DNA of 7,959 nucleotides from Pseudomonadota bacterium (GTDB lineage: Bacteria; Pseudomonadota; Gammaproteobacteria; Burkholderiales; Burkholderiaceae_D). The DNA is taken from assembly GCA_023435945.1 (NCBI GenBank), contig JAEZLB010000349.1, positions 1 to 7,959 on the forward strand, given 5' to 3'. Positions 1-6,355 of this stretch are shown piece by piece (the stretch's first letter is position 1; each line of letters opens with the position of its first letter). A model generated the notes under the pieces. It was given only the letters and a program-made list of their open reading frames with translations. It was not told where the DNA came from and did no database searches. The translations under genes were made by a program, and so were the position numbers.

Positions 1-321
1 ACCTTCCTCCCGACATTAAACCTGTAAATGCTTGCATAAATTCAAGACCTACCTGCGTCACTGCTTTAGCTAGGGCATACGGCTCTTAGCATTGATTACG
101 CAAGCTCCTCGCTTGTTTTCGCTGAGGCAGGACAAACAACCTTCAATAAGCTGCTTCACTATAAAGCTCTGCCTGTTCTGCGCGGCTGGCCTCACAATAG
201 TCCAACAAGAAATATTTTTACTTTTGCAGAGTGACTGAAGAAGCAGGCAGATCAGGGAACTTCAGCTTTACCTATCCGTCCATTAAGCCCTCAGAACCAT
301 GCCATGGGAGGCACATGACGT
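1..321. other. Non-coding stretch at left edge, no convincing gene
   Basis: I see no supported gene here. On the minus strand one frame is open from the window edge to a stop at 86-88. Read from GTG (61) or ATG (37) it gives a short helical-looking peptide (VTQVGLEFMQAFTGLMSGGR) running off the left edge. It could be the start of a gene lying to the left, but no good Shine-Dalgarno sequence precedes either start, so I do not call it. A weak inverted repeat, CAAGC/GCTTG (101-115), is followed by TTTT and could be a poor terminator. TCTGCCTG (170-177) and CAGGCAGA (244-251) are inverted copies about 70 bp apart. The promoter of the HTH gene at 322 should lie here, but no clear -35/-10 pair stands out; TATAAA at 160-165 lacks a -35. 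Confidence 0.5.
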
Positions 322-579
322 ATGAAACAAATCACCTTTACCGACTATGATCCCAATCGCCTGCTGGATACCTTGACCCAGCGTCTGGGTGTCAATAGCG
401 ATAAGGCTTTATCGCAAAAATTGAAAATGAATAAGACCTTGGTTGCCCGTATTCGTCAGAAGCGTCTTCCGCTCGGCGCTTCGCTGCTTATGGGCATACA
501 TGAAGCGACCGGCATCAGCATCCCCGAACTGAAAAAGATACTAGGTGACCGCCGTAGTAAATTCCGCCTTCATCGCTGA
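322..579 (+). CDS. Small helix-turn-helix DNA-binding protein, 85 aa
   Basis: This is a small basic protein that probably binds DNA as a transcriptional regulator. Residues about 13-50 fit an XRE/Cro-like fold: helix 1 (NRLLDTLTQRLGV), helix 2 (DKALSQKLK, 27-35), a turn, then a recognition helix (NKTLVARIRQKR, 37-48). A further helix follows (ASLLMGIHEATG) with the pattern ISIPELKKILGDRR. It has no membrane segment and no ligand-binding domain, so any signal would come from a partner or from its own level. I recall similar Burkholderiales proteins that run a little longer after GDRRxKFR; this one stops at HR, so the tail may be short. ATG at 322 is preceded by GGAGG (307-311) at a longish 10-nt spacing. 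An upstream in-frame ATG at 304 meets TGA after four codons, which excludes it. Its targets are unknown. Confidence 0.8.
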   Translation: MKQITFTDYDPNRLLDTLTQRLGVNSDKALSQKLKMNKTLVARIRQKRLPLGASLLMGIHEATGISIPELKKILGDRRSKFRLHR

Positions 580-676
580 TCGTGTTTGCTGCCTGTAAGG
601 TGAAAATTTCCTGTTCCTAGCCTGGAGACAGCTCCCTCTTCTTATCCAAAAATCCGTATACTGCTGAGCTCGGAAG

Positions 677-755
677 AAAGCGGGACGCGTTTTCAGGCTG
701 GTTTTTTATAACAGCCTGCGCAATTGAGCTGATCTCCCGCTTTTTCAATTTTTTT
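677..755 (+). terminator. Nested hairpin with U-tracts: terminator, attenuator or small RNA
   Basis: AAAGCGGGA (677-685) pairs perfectly with TCCCGCTTT (735-743). Inside it, CAGGCTG (694-700) pairs perfectly with CAGCCTG (712-718) around an 11-nt U-rich loop, and GCG (687-689) can add to CGC (719-721). Two T-runs follow (741-745 and 749-755). On the plus strand this looks like an intrinsic terminator about 100 nt after the HTH gene and 70 nt before the next gene. A good -10 hexamer, TATACT (657-662), sits just upstream without a matching -35. The element could therefore also be a short free RNA starting near 669. Pairing and T-runs are seen directly; the role is inferred. Confidence 0.55.
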
Positions 756-812
756 GCGAGTGCGCTTTAGATCAGAAGAAGATCTGGACGCCTCGTTTTG
801 TCATGACTCTGC

Positions 813-817
813 AAGGA
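813..817 (+). promoter_or_regulatory. Shine-Dalgarno deciding the start at 824
   Basis: AAGGA lies 6 nt before ATG 824. The in-frame ATG at 803 has no such site at a usable distance. This favours 824 and a 112-aa product over a 119-aa one. Confidence 0.65.
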
Positions 818-823
818 TCGAAC

Positions 824-1162
824 ATGGGATGGCTGGGCCTCGTTAAAGCTGTATTGCCGCACGCCGGCACTATCGTCAGTATGGCTGCGCCGGCATTTAC
901 CCATTGGAAGAACAAGGAAAATATCACCGAACATCCTGAAGTAGTCGAGCAACAAATTGAAGAATTGCAAGCCGCCGCCTTGCAGAATTCGACTCATATT
1001 AAAGAGCTGGCTGAACAGTTACAGACCACCGCCAAAGCTTTAGAGCAAGCCATGCTGGATGCGGATGCCAAAGTAAAACGCGCTCGGACTTACTGTGCCG
1101 TTGCCATCGCCCTGTCAATTTTTTCTTCCGGGCTTGCGCTGTTCGCGCTGTGGACCCGCTGA
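824..1162 (+). CDS. Coiled-coil protein with C-terminal membrane anchor, 112 aa, unknown function
   Basis: I do not recognise a named family. The N-terminus (1-22, MGWLGLVKAVLPHAGTIVSM) is hydrophobic and may be an amphipathic helix lying on the membrane. Residues about 38-88 are rich in Glu, Gln, Ala and Leu with a heptad-like pattern (VEQQIEELQAAALQ...ELAEQLQTTAKALEQAM), which predicts a coiled coil. A basic stretch (KVKRAR, 83-88) precedes one predicted membrane helix (about 90-110, CAVAIALSIFSSGLALFALW), and two residues follow it. By the positive-inside rule the coil should face the cytoplasm. The layout suits a tail-anchored scaffold or oligomeric membrane protein. The start at 824 is chosen for its AAGGA; ATG 803 in the same frame would add seven residues. 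It reads in the same direction as the diguanylate cyclase gene 90 bp downstream, but a functional link is not shown. Confidence 0.7.
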   Translation: MGWLGLVKAVLPHAGTIVSMAAPAFTHWKNKENITEHPEVVEQQIEELQAAALQNSTHIKELAEQLQTTAKALEQAMLDADAKVKRARTYCAVAIALSIFSSGLALFALWTR

Positions 1163-1252
1163 TCTGGCCTCCCTGTTTGTGCACCCGCATGTGGCGCCTA
1201 GGCAAGTGGCCGTATCCTGAAACTTTATTTAGCTAAGAAGCCAGCACCCGCA

Positions 1253-2845
1253 ATGAGCGACGATAAGTCAGCTTTTTCTTCGTCCAGATCTACGAACTCC
1301 CCTCGCAAAGACCGTTATTCGCTTTTCGTTAGCCGGCTTTTGCCCTGGCTGGTATTGCTGATCGCGCTGTCGGTGACTTATCAGTTCTCACAGGGAACCC
1401 AGCGTGAAACGGATCGCATGCTGGAAATGGAATTCGATTACCTGGTACAGGACACCGTGGCGCGGTTGCAGGGTCGCATGGAAACGTATGAACAGATACT
1501 GCGCGGGGTAAAAGGGCTTTTTTCAGGCAGTGACGAGATATCGCGCAAGGAATTCCGGGCCTATTACGACGCCTTGCAACTAGGTAAAAATTATCCCGGT
1601 ATACAAGGCATGGGGTTTGTCGCCGCCATCCCGGCGGACCAGCGTGAAGCGCATATTGCTGCCGTGCGTGCCCAGGGCTTCCCCAACTATTCGCTGTATC
1701 CGGCGGGAGAGCGCGATTTCTACTCCTCCATCCTTTATCTCGAGCCTTTTTTCGGACGTAACCTGCGGGCCTTTGGTTACGATATGTACTCGCATCCGGT
1801 ACGGCGGGCCGCAATGGCCCGCGCACGTGATACCGGCGAAAGCTCGATCACCGGCAAGGTGACCCTGGTGCAGGAAACCGGGCAGGATGTGCAGGCTGGC
1901 TTCCTGATGTATTTGCCGGTTTATCGTCCGGGCACGCTGAACCGCACGGTGGAAGAGCGGCGCGCCAACCTGCTGGGCTGGGTGTATGCACCTTTCCGCA
2001 TGCGCGACCTGATGTCGGGATTTAATGCTGGCCAGTATGTCGACCTGGACCTGGCCATCTACGATGGACCGGAGATCGACGATGCTTCCCTGCTGTATGA
2101 AGGCCGGCGCAGTACGCGTACCACAGGCTCGCGTTTCGTCCAGACCTATCCGGTCCAGATACGTGACCGAACCTGGACCGTCGTTGCAGCAGCCCCTCCC
2201 ACCTTTGGCCAGGATGCCAGCAATGACCGTGCAGCCATCGTACTGAAAGCCGGCATCGCGCTGAGCCTGCTGGTGACGCTGGTGACCTGGCTGCTGGTGG
2301 ACGAGCGCGCACGGGCCTGGCATGCCGCCGATTATGCTTATCGGCTGGCGCTTTATGATCCGCTGACCCAACTGCCCAATCGCAAGTTGTTCAACGATCG
2401 CCTGCATCATGCGTTGGCGCAGGCAAAGCGCGACAAAGACCGTATTGCGGTGATGTTCATCGATCTGGACAAGTTCAAGCCGGTCAACGACAGCTTTGGC
2501 CATGAAATCGGCGATCTGCTGCTGGTACAGGTCGCGGAACGGCTGATCGAATGCGTGCGCGAATCCGACACCGTAGCGCGTCTGGGCGGCGATGAATTCG
2601 TGGTGCTGTTAGCGGGTGGCGGCGAGGCCGTGGTCGCAGAAAAAATCCTGGATGCGATGGCGTCGCCTTTCCACGTGGCCGGTCATCAGCTTCATATCTC
2701 GTCCAGCATAGGCATTGCGCTGTATCCCGATCATGGCAGCGAAGAGAGGCAATTGCTGCGACACGCCGACACGGCCATGTACCATGCCAAACATGACGGA
2801 CGCAACCGCTTCAGGATCTACGATCCTCAAATGCAGGAGCGCTAG
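1253..2845 (+). CDS. CHASE-domain membrane diguanylate cyclase (GGDEF), 530 aa
   Basis: The protein is predicted to make c-di-GMP from two GTP at the inner membrane in response to a periplasmic signal. After a polar N-terminus, TM1 spans about 27-45. Residues about 75-305 form a periplasmic CHASE domain, with the characteristic stretch HPVRRAAMARARDTGESSITGK ending near 202. TM2 spans about 328-349, and a cytoplasmic GGDEF domain covers about 363-525. The active site is intact: FIDLDKFKPVND (402-413) supplies metal and GTP contacts and GGDEF is at 445-449. The inhibitory I-site RESD (436-439) lies five residues before GGDEF, as expected for product inhibition. No EAL domain is present. The CHASE ligand cannot be read from sequence. 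ATG 1253 has only a weak, distant AAGAAG (1235-1240), which suggests low translation. The gene converges on a phosphodiesterase-type gene with an 18-bp gap. Confidence 0.93.
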   Translation: MSDDKSAFSSSRSTNSPRKDRYSLFVSRLLPWLVLLIALSVTYQFSQGTQRETDRMLEMEFDYLVQDTVARLQGRMETYEQILRGVKGLFSGSDEISRKEFRAYYDALQLGKNYPGIQGMGFVAAIPADQREAHIAAVRAQGFPNYSLYPAGERDFYSSILYLEPFFGRNLRAFGYDMYSHPVRRAAMARARDTGESSITGKVTLVQETGQDVQAGFLMYLPVYRPGTLNRTVEERRANLLGWVYAPFRMRDLMSGFNAGQYVDLDLAIYDGPEIDDASLLYEGRRSTRTTGSRFVQTYPVQIRDRTWTVVAAAPPTFGQDASNDRAAIVLKAGIALSLLVTLVTWLLVDERARAWHAADYAYRLALYDPLTQLPNRKLFNDRLHHALAQAKRDKDRIAVMFIDLDKFKPVNDSFGHEIGDLLLVQVAERLIECVRESDTVARLGGDEFVVLLAGGGEAVVAEKILDAMASPFHVAGHQLHISSSIGIALYPDHGSEERQLLRHADTAMYHAKHDGRNRFRIYDPQMQER

Positions 2846-2863
2846 CGTTGAAGAATACGGGTA

Positions 2864-5230
2864 TCAATGCGGCAGCAGGCCCGATTTGCGTATCATGGCC
2901 TTTAAGGGACGCACGATGATGGGCTCGCTGAAATAGTATCCCTGCATTTCATCGCAATCATGCTGGCGCAATGAACGATACTGGCTTTCCGTCTCCACCC
3001 CTTCGGCGATGACCCTGGCTTTCAGTGAGTGCCCCAGTGCAATGACAGCCTTGGCAATGGCCAGATCTTTTTCTCCCTGGCCTATGCCGTGTACAAATGC
3101 CGCATCGATCTTGAGGTGATCGATGGGCAGCTTTTCCAGGTAGGACAGGCTGGAGAAGCCGCTGCCGAAATCATCGATCGCAATACGCACTCCCAGGGCC
3201 TTCAGTTGATGCAAGGCTTGCGCCATGTGTTCCGGGTTATCCATCAGCTGATTTTCCGTTAACTCCAACTCCAGGCAACCCGGCGGTACTGCGGCCCGCG
3301 CAAGTTGATGGGCCACGTTATCGATGAAGCCCTTTTGTTTCAGCTGACGGGCCGACAGATTGACGGAGATGGTGAAAGTGGGTAGGCCCATGGCATGAAA
3401 ATGCCGGATGGCTTTGCATGCCTTCTGCAGTACCCAGTCACCTATGGCCGTGATCAAGCCCGTTTCTTCCGCCAGTGGCAGGAAAAAATCCGGCGTTACT
3501 ACGCCCTTTTCCGGATGCTGCCAGCGCACCAGTGCTTCTGCGCCAATGATGGTACCGGTACGGCAGTCTATGCGAGGCTGGAACAGCAGGAAAAACTGCC
3601 CCTGCGCCAGGGCCTGGCGCAGTTGACTTTCCTCCTGCAGCCGCTGATTTGCTGCGGCATGGAGTTCGGACGAATAGAACTGGTAGTTGTGGCGCCCCAG
3701 GGATTTGGCATGGTACATCGCCACATCGGCGTTATGCATCAGCCCTTCCACCGTCTTACCGTCGTGAGGATAGATGGCGATGCCTGCGCTGATACTAGGC
3801 ATCAGGCTTTCACTGATGTGCGGTATGGCTTCGCACACGTTGTGGTGCAGCCTGTCGACCAGATCGGTGATGGAAGCGATGTTGGGCTGGTTTGCCAGCA
3901 CCACGACGAACTCATCGCCGTGCAGACGTGCCACGATATCCGACTCACGGACGTTCACACGCAAACGCGCCGCTATCGTTTTCAGCACCTCGTCACCGGC
4001 ATCGTGACCCAGCGTGTCATTGATCGTCTTGAATTTATCCACGTCAATGAACACTAGCGCGACCAGGGTGCGATAACGATGGGCTTGCATGATGGCCAGC
4101 TCCAGATGTTCGCGCATCAGGGAACGATTGGCCAGGCCGGTAAGCTCGTCATGGCTTGCCAGGTAGGCGAGATGCTTTTCGCTTTGCTTGAGCTCGGTGA
4201 TGTCTGTCATTACGCCGACATAGTGCGTAACCTTGCCTTCTGTATTGACTACCGGATCGATCTTGAGATCATTCCAGAATATTTCTCCGTTCTTGCGCAC
4301 GTTACGCATAATTACGTGCGTCCCCTCATGCATTCGCAACGCCATTCGCATTTTTTCCGTCTGCGAGTGATCAACGTCGTCGAGCCGCATGAAGCGAGGA
4401 TCACGCCCCAGCACTTCCTGTTCGGTATACCCGGTGATGCGCTCGAAGGCGGGATTCACGTATTCGATAAGATTGCCGTGCTCCGTGCAACGCGTAATGA
4501 CCACGCCGCTGAAACTGGCCTGAATGGCACGTTCACGCAGCCGCAGCATTTCCTCGTAGCCTTTCCTTTGCGCGATTTCCACGCCTATGCCGCAGATACA
4601 GTACTTCCGGTTCAGCAGCATCCGTGAGCAGCTGAAGATATAAGGCACCACTGCGCCGCTCTTGGTGATTACATTCACCTCCACGAGACTGTTTCCGTGC
4701 ATCATCGCTTCTTGCAAGGCTTTGCTTACCGTCATGCGGTCCTTGCTGTCGAAACATTCCATCACGAACGATTTCGCCAGCTGGCGTGAGGTTTTTCCCA
4801 CAATTTTGGAAAAGGACTGATTCCACAGCAAAAAGTATCCTTGTTCGTCCACGACGTAAAACGTGCCAGGCAGCCGGTTGATGAATTTGCGCACTTGATG
4901 CTGACGTCTTGCGGTACGTACCGGCAATATCAACGCAATACAAATGGTCGTACCGTTTTCCTCGCTCGTCTGCGGCTGCAGCACAAGGCGGACCGGCACC
5001 GGCTGTCCATTCTTGTGCCGCATACACCGCGCTCTCCACAACACTGATTCCGGTATCGGTTCGTGGGATCGGGCAGGGCCTTTTTTTACCAGCAGGATCT
5101 GATAAGGCTGGGCCAGGATTTCATCAGCCCGGTAACCTAGCAGGCGTTCACATTCCTTACTCCAACTCCCGACGCGACCGGTTTGATCAATGAGAAATGC
5201 TGCTACCGGTCGATGGCCGGGGGTCACCAT
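2864..5230 (-). CDS. Triple-PAS GGDEF-EAL c-di-GMP phosphodiesterase, 788 aa
   Basis: This soluble sensor-effector protein is predicted to hydrolyse c-di-GMP to pGpG. Numbering from ATG 5230, the order is PAS1 (about 8-105), PAS2 (about 115-220), PAS3 (about 235-350, ending in DITELKQSE), GGDEF (about 355-520) and EAL (about 535-785). The EAL site looks complete: EALVR (565-569), N624 in NLSARQL, E659 in ELTEN, DDFGSG (686-691), K707, E743 in AEGVET and Q763. The GGDEF signature is HGDEF (437-441), with the first Gly replaced by His. The metal-site stretch FIDVDKFK and an I-site-like RESD (428-431) remain. In the GGDEF-EAL family such degenerate domains often bind GTP and stimulate the EAL domain, so net phosphodiesterase activity is my inference. 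There is no membrane segment or signal peptide. Start: ATG 5230 has AAGG 8 nt upstream. An in-frame TTG at 5281 would add 17 residues of Pro/Ser-rich sequence with only a weak GAG. Confidence 0.92.
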   Translation of the reverse strand: MVTPGHRPVAAFLIDQTGRVGSWSKECERLLGYRADEILAQPYQILLVKKGPARSHEPIPESVLWRARCMRHKNGQPVPVRLVLQPQTSEENGTTICIALILPVRTARRQHQVRKFINRLPGTFYVVDEQGYFLLWNQSFSKIVGKTSRQLAKSFVMECFDSKDRMTVSKALQEAMMHGNSLVEVNVITKSGAVVPYIFSCSRMLLNRKYCICGIGVEIAQRKGYEEMLRLRERAIQASFSGVVITRCTEHGNLIEYVNPAFERITGYTEQEVLGRDPRFMRLDDVDHSQTEKMRMALRMHEGTHVIMRNVRKNGEIFWNDLKIDPVVNTEGKVTHYVGVMTDITELKQSEKHLAYLASHDELTGLANRSLMREHLELAIMQAHRYRTLVALVFIDVDKFKTINDTLGHDAGDEVLKTIAARLRVNVRESDIVARLHGDEFVVVLANQPNIASITDLVDRLHHNVCEAIPHISESLMPSISAGIAIYPHDGKTVEGLMHNADVAMYHAKSLGRHNYQFYSSELHAAANQRLQEESQLRQALAQGQFFLLFQPRIDCRTGTIIGAEALVRWQHPEKGVVTPDFFLPLAEETGLITAIGDWVLQKACKAIRHFHAMGLPTFTISVNLSARQLKQKGFIDNVAHQLARAAVPPGCLELELTENQLMDNPEHMAQALHQLKALGVRIAIDDFGSGFSSLSYLEKLPIDHLKIDAAFVHGIGQGEKDLAIAKAVIALGHSLKARVIAEGVETESQYRSLRQHDCDEMQGYYFSEPIIVRPLKAMIRKSGLLPH

Positions 5231-5418
5231 GGGCTTAACCTTGGAAGGGAGTGTTGGGATGCTTGCCGGGCTCAGCGGCAAGAACAGAATCTCGGGTTTA
5301 TGTTAGGCATTTACCCTTAACATCGTTGGGGAATTGTCAAACACGGCACACTCTGGTTTCACACTCCTCTTTTTTCCTGAGCCATCGCAGAGGCCATCAA
5401 TCTGTTTTTGGTGTGGCG

Positions 5419-5475
5419 GGGCCGTACCGCGCTCGGCACCCCGGACATCCATGCTTTGAGCGTTGCCGACGGCCC
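5419..5475. repeat. GC-rich nested inverted repeat
   Basis: GGGCCGT (5419-5425) pairs with ACGGCCC (5469-5475). Within it CGGCA (5434-5438) pairs with TGCCG (5464-5468), which abuts the outer right arm. CGCTC (5430-5434) and GAGCG (5458-5462) offer an alternative inner stem. A T-run (5481-5485) follows on the plus strand, so a weak terminator or structured RNA is possible. No function is shown. Confidence 0.4.
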
Positions 5476-5605
5476 GGCTCTTTTTGCCAGTTATCCGATC
5501 CATCTTCCGGTTCTACGTTGGATAAAAAATCTTCCCTCTTTGTCAGGAAGGAAATCCTTTCCATTTTCGGACAATAACTGGAAGTTTCTATTTTTGGCGT
5601 AATTT

Positions 5606-5642
5606 GCCAGCTTGCTGGCTCTGTAGCCTTCCGCCACAGAGC
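5606..5642. repeat. Two overlapping inverted repeats
   Basis: GCCAG/CTGGC (5606-5619, 4-nt loop CTTG) overlaps GCTCTGT/ACAGAGC (5618-5624 and 5636-5642, 11-nt loop). Both are perfect. They could be operator half-sites or hairpins in a transcript; no T-run follows, so they are not a terminator. Confidence 0.35.
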
Positions 5643-5729
5643 AGAAAGTCATGCGCATGAATAAGGGCGGCTTTGTTGATCATTTTTTGTGCGCTCCAAT
5701 CCGTCCCGCCACCGATAGCAAGCGATCAC

Positions 5730-5766
5730 TTCATCATAAGTTGATGAAAATTAATGTTATTTTCAT
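5730..5766. repeat. Two mutually exclusive hairpins sharing one arm
   Basis: TTCATCA (5730-5736) pairs with TGATGAA (5742-5748) around a 5-nt loop. ATGAAAAT (5744-5751) pairs with ATTTTCAT (5759-5766) around a 7-nt loop. Positions 5744-5748 belong to both stems, so only one can form at a time. The TTCATC/GATGAA core occurs again at the end as TTTCATC. It may be a tandem operator or a small RNA switch. It lies about 110 bp upstream of the first cassette promoter. Confidence 0.35.
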
Positions 5767-5863
5767 TTCATCTCTGCTTCTTCGGGGGCATCAGGCATTT
5801 TTCCGTCCTCAAAAATGCCGGGGTAGGATAACTTTCAAGATATATGAATTGTCTATAAAAAAT

Positions 5864-5891
5864 ATCACAACATATGATTGGTTTTATTTCT
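5864..5891 (+). repeat. Cassette promoter-region repeat, copy A
   Basis: This 28-bp stretch is identical at 22 of 28 ungapped positions to 6288-6315. The conserved blocks are ATCACAA at the left, then ATTGG, then TTTATTTCT. The -35 hexamer of the promoter lies inside it. The equal position of both copies relative to their genes shows that the upstream region was duplicated along with the small gene. Confidence 0.65.
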
Positions 5892-5907
5892 TTCGCTCTT
5901 CTATAGT
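5878..5907 (+). promoter_or_regulatory. Sigma-70-like promoter of the first small gene
   Basis: TTGGTT (5878-5883) and TATAGT (5902-5907) are separated by 18 nt, in an AT-rich context. Transcription would start near 5914 and give a leader of about 112 nt. The paralogous gene downstream has hexamers at the same spacing, which supports the call. Confidence 0.5.
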
Positions 5908-5936
5908 GGACTCGTAGCACAGTAACAGGAAAAGAA

Positions 5937-6019
5937 ACGGTGGCAGTTTGTAACTGCAAGTTGAGGACCGTATAGACGCTTGTTACTTGAAACGTGGATT
6001 TCAAATAACTGCGAAAGGA
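5937..6019 (+). promoter_or_regulatory. Structured 5' leader of the first small gene
   Basis: Two stem-loops occupy the leader. The first is closed by ACGGT (5937-5941) and ACCGT (5967-5971) and contains GCAGTT/AACTGC (5943-5957, 3-nt loop). The second stacks CGC/GCG (5977-5979 with 6011-6013), GTTA/TAAC (5982-5985 with 6006-6009) and TTGAAA/TTTCAA (5987-5992 with 5999-6004), with small internal loops: 13 base pairs in all. Its 3' arm ends at 6013 and the Shine-Dalgarno AAAGGA begins at 6014. This could control ribosome access or RNA stability. Pairing is seen; function is inferred. Confidence 0.5.
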
Positions 6020-6025
6020 AACATC

Positions 6026-6211
6026 ATGAATGCAAAAATCAAAAGCCTGCTTTCCTCTCTTTTGGGCAGCAGCGCCTCTACAACCCAAAAATCCAGGGTG
6101 AAGCCGGCGGTAAGCCGCCAGCAAAAAGAACGCCTCGAATTGATCGATCTGCTGGTAGCCACGTGGGGCAATAACTGCCAGGCTAAGTCTCGCTACTTCC
6201 AGCTTTCCTGA
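6026..6211 (+). CDS. Small basic protein, 61 aa, first of a paralogous pair
   Basis: I do not recognise this protein. It is short and basic, with an amphipathic N-terminus (MNAKIKSLLSSLLGSS), a Ser/Thr/Lys/Arg-rich linker (about 16-33) and a helical C-terminal part (KERLELIDLLVATWGN...AKSRYFQLS, 34-61). That last part matches the product of the gene at 6426: 11 of 27 aligned residues are identical, including ER..LID, a central Gly, and A..RYF.L. The shared domain is probably the functional unit, perhaps for protein or nucleic-acid binding. ATG 6026 has AAAGGA (6014-6019) 6 nt upstream. An in-frame TTG at 5987 lies within the leader hairpin and is not a credible start. No intrinsic terminator follows, so transcripts could run on into the second small gene. 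There is no membrane segment and no known catalytic motif. Confidence 0.75.
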   Translation: MNAKIKSLLSSLLGSSASTTQKSRVKPAVSRQQKERLELIDLLVATWGNNCQAKSRYFQLS

Positions 6212-6287
6212 GCGGGATTTGCTGAGATTTGCCGGCATTAAAGGAATTAAGCAGGGTACCAAGACATTCGATTCATGAATGAATTAA

Positions 6288-6315
6288 ATCACAAATTGAA
6301 ATTGGATTTATTTCT
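6288..6315 (+). repeat. Cassette promoter-region repeat, copy B
   Basis: This is the second copy of the 28-bp element at 5864-5891 (22 of 28 identical). A 10-bp perfect palindrome, ATTCATGAAT (6271-6280), lies just upstream of this copy only and may be an extra operator. Confidence 0.65.
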
Positions 6316-6331
6316 CTTGGCCCCTCACAAT
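6302..6331 (+). promoter_or_regulatory. Probable promoter of the second small gene
   Basis: TTGGAT (6302-6307) and CACAAT (6326-6331) are 18 nt apart, exactly as in the upstream paralogous promoter. The -10 matches the consensus at four of six positions, so it is probably weaker or activator-dependent. The leader would start near 6338. Confidence 0.4.
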
Positions 6332-6355
6332 CACGTCATCAAACAATTAGAGGAA

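Larger units (their letters stand above)
5282..5863. other. Long intergenic stretch without a supported gene
   Basis: About 580 bp separate the leftward phosphodiesterase gene from the rightward small-gene cassette. Short open frames exist on both strands, but none combines a ribosome site with protein-like composition, so I read the stretch as regulatory. On the minus strand, TTGACA (5335-5340) is a perfect -35 match facing the phosphodiesterase gene. No good -10 lies 16-18 nt beyond it, so that promoter is only a weak candidate. Composition shifts from a GC-rich block (5415-5480) to AT-rich sequence after 5640. Inverted repeats at 5419-5475, 5606-5642 and 5730-5766 are listed separately. 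An imperfect hairpin, GGAAGG/CCTTTCC, lies near 5546-5563. Confidence 0.6.

Noticed and set aside
315..350. Out-of-frame mini-ORF (11 codons) overlapping the start of the HTH gene
   Set aside because: ATG 315 is only 3 nt from GGAGG and the frame ends quickly; probably chance, though it could affect initiation at 322.
1196..1203. 8-bp palindrome GCCTAGGC upstream of the diguanylate cyclase gene
   Set aside because: A single short palindrome is expected by chance; no flanking promoter elements support an operator.
1580..2503. 307-codon minus-strand open frame opposite the diguanylate cyclase gene
   Set aside because: It is a shadow of a gene with clear domains and catalytic motifs on the plus strand; no family is recognised in the antisense reading.
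4228..4530. PAS3 as a LOV blue-light domain (the stretch GRDPRFMR resembles GRNCRFLQ)
   Set aside because: The flavin-binding Cys is absent (Pro at that place), so it is an ordinary PAS domain.
5231..5281. TTG 5281 as the start of the phosphodiesterase
   Set aside because: It is possible, but it adds only a Pro/Ser-rich stretch and has a weak ribosome site; ATG 5230 with AAGG is preferred. Not excluded.
5282..5600. c-di-GMP riboswitch upstream of the phosphodiesterase gene
   Set aside because: I looked on both strands for the conserved GEMM-type core and did not find it.
5651..5917. 88-codon plus-strand open frame in the long intergenic region
   Set aside because: It has no good ribosome site and an irregular composition, and it runs through inverted repeats and the cassette promoter.
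5987..6025. N-terminal extension of the first small gene from TTG 5987
   Set aside because: The TTG begins inside the leader hairpin and has no ribosome site; ATG 6026 has AAAGGA at 6 nt.
5768..6262. 164-codon minus-strand open frame over the first small gene
   Set aside because: It lies opposite a gene and its structured leader, with no convincing domain or start signals.
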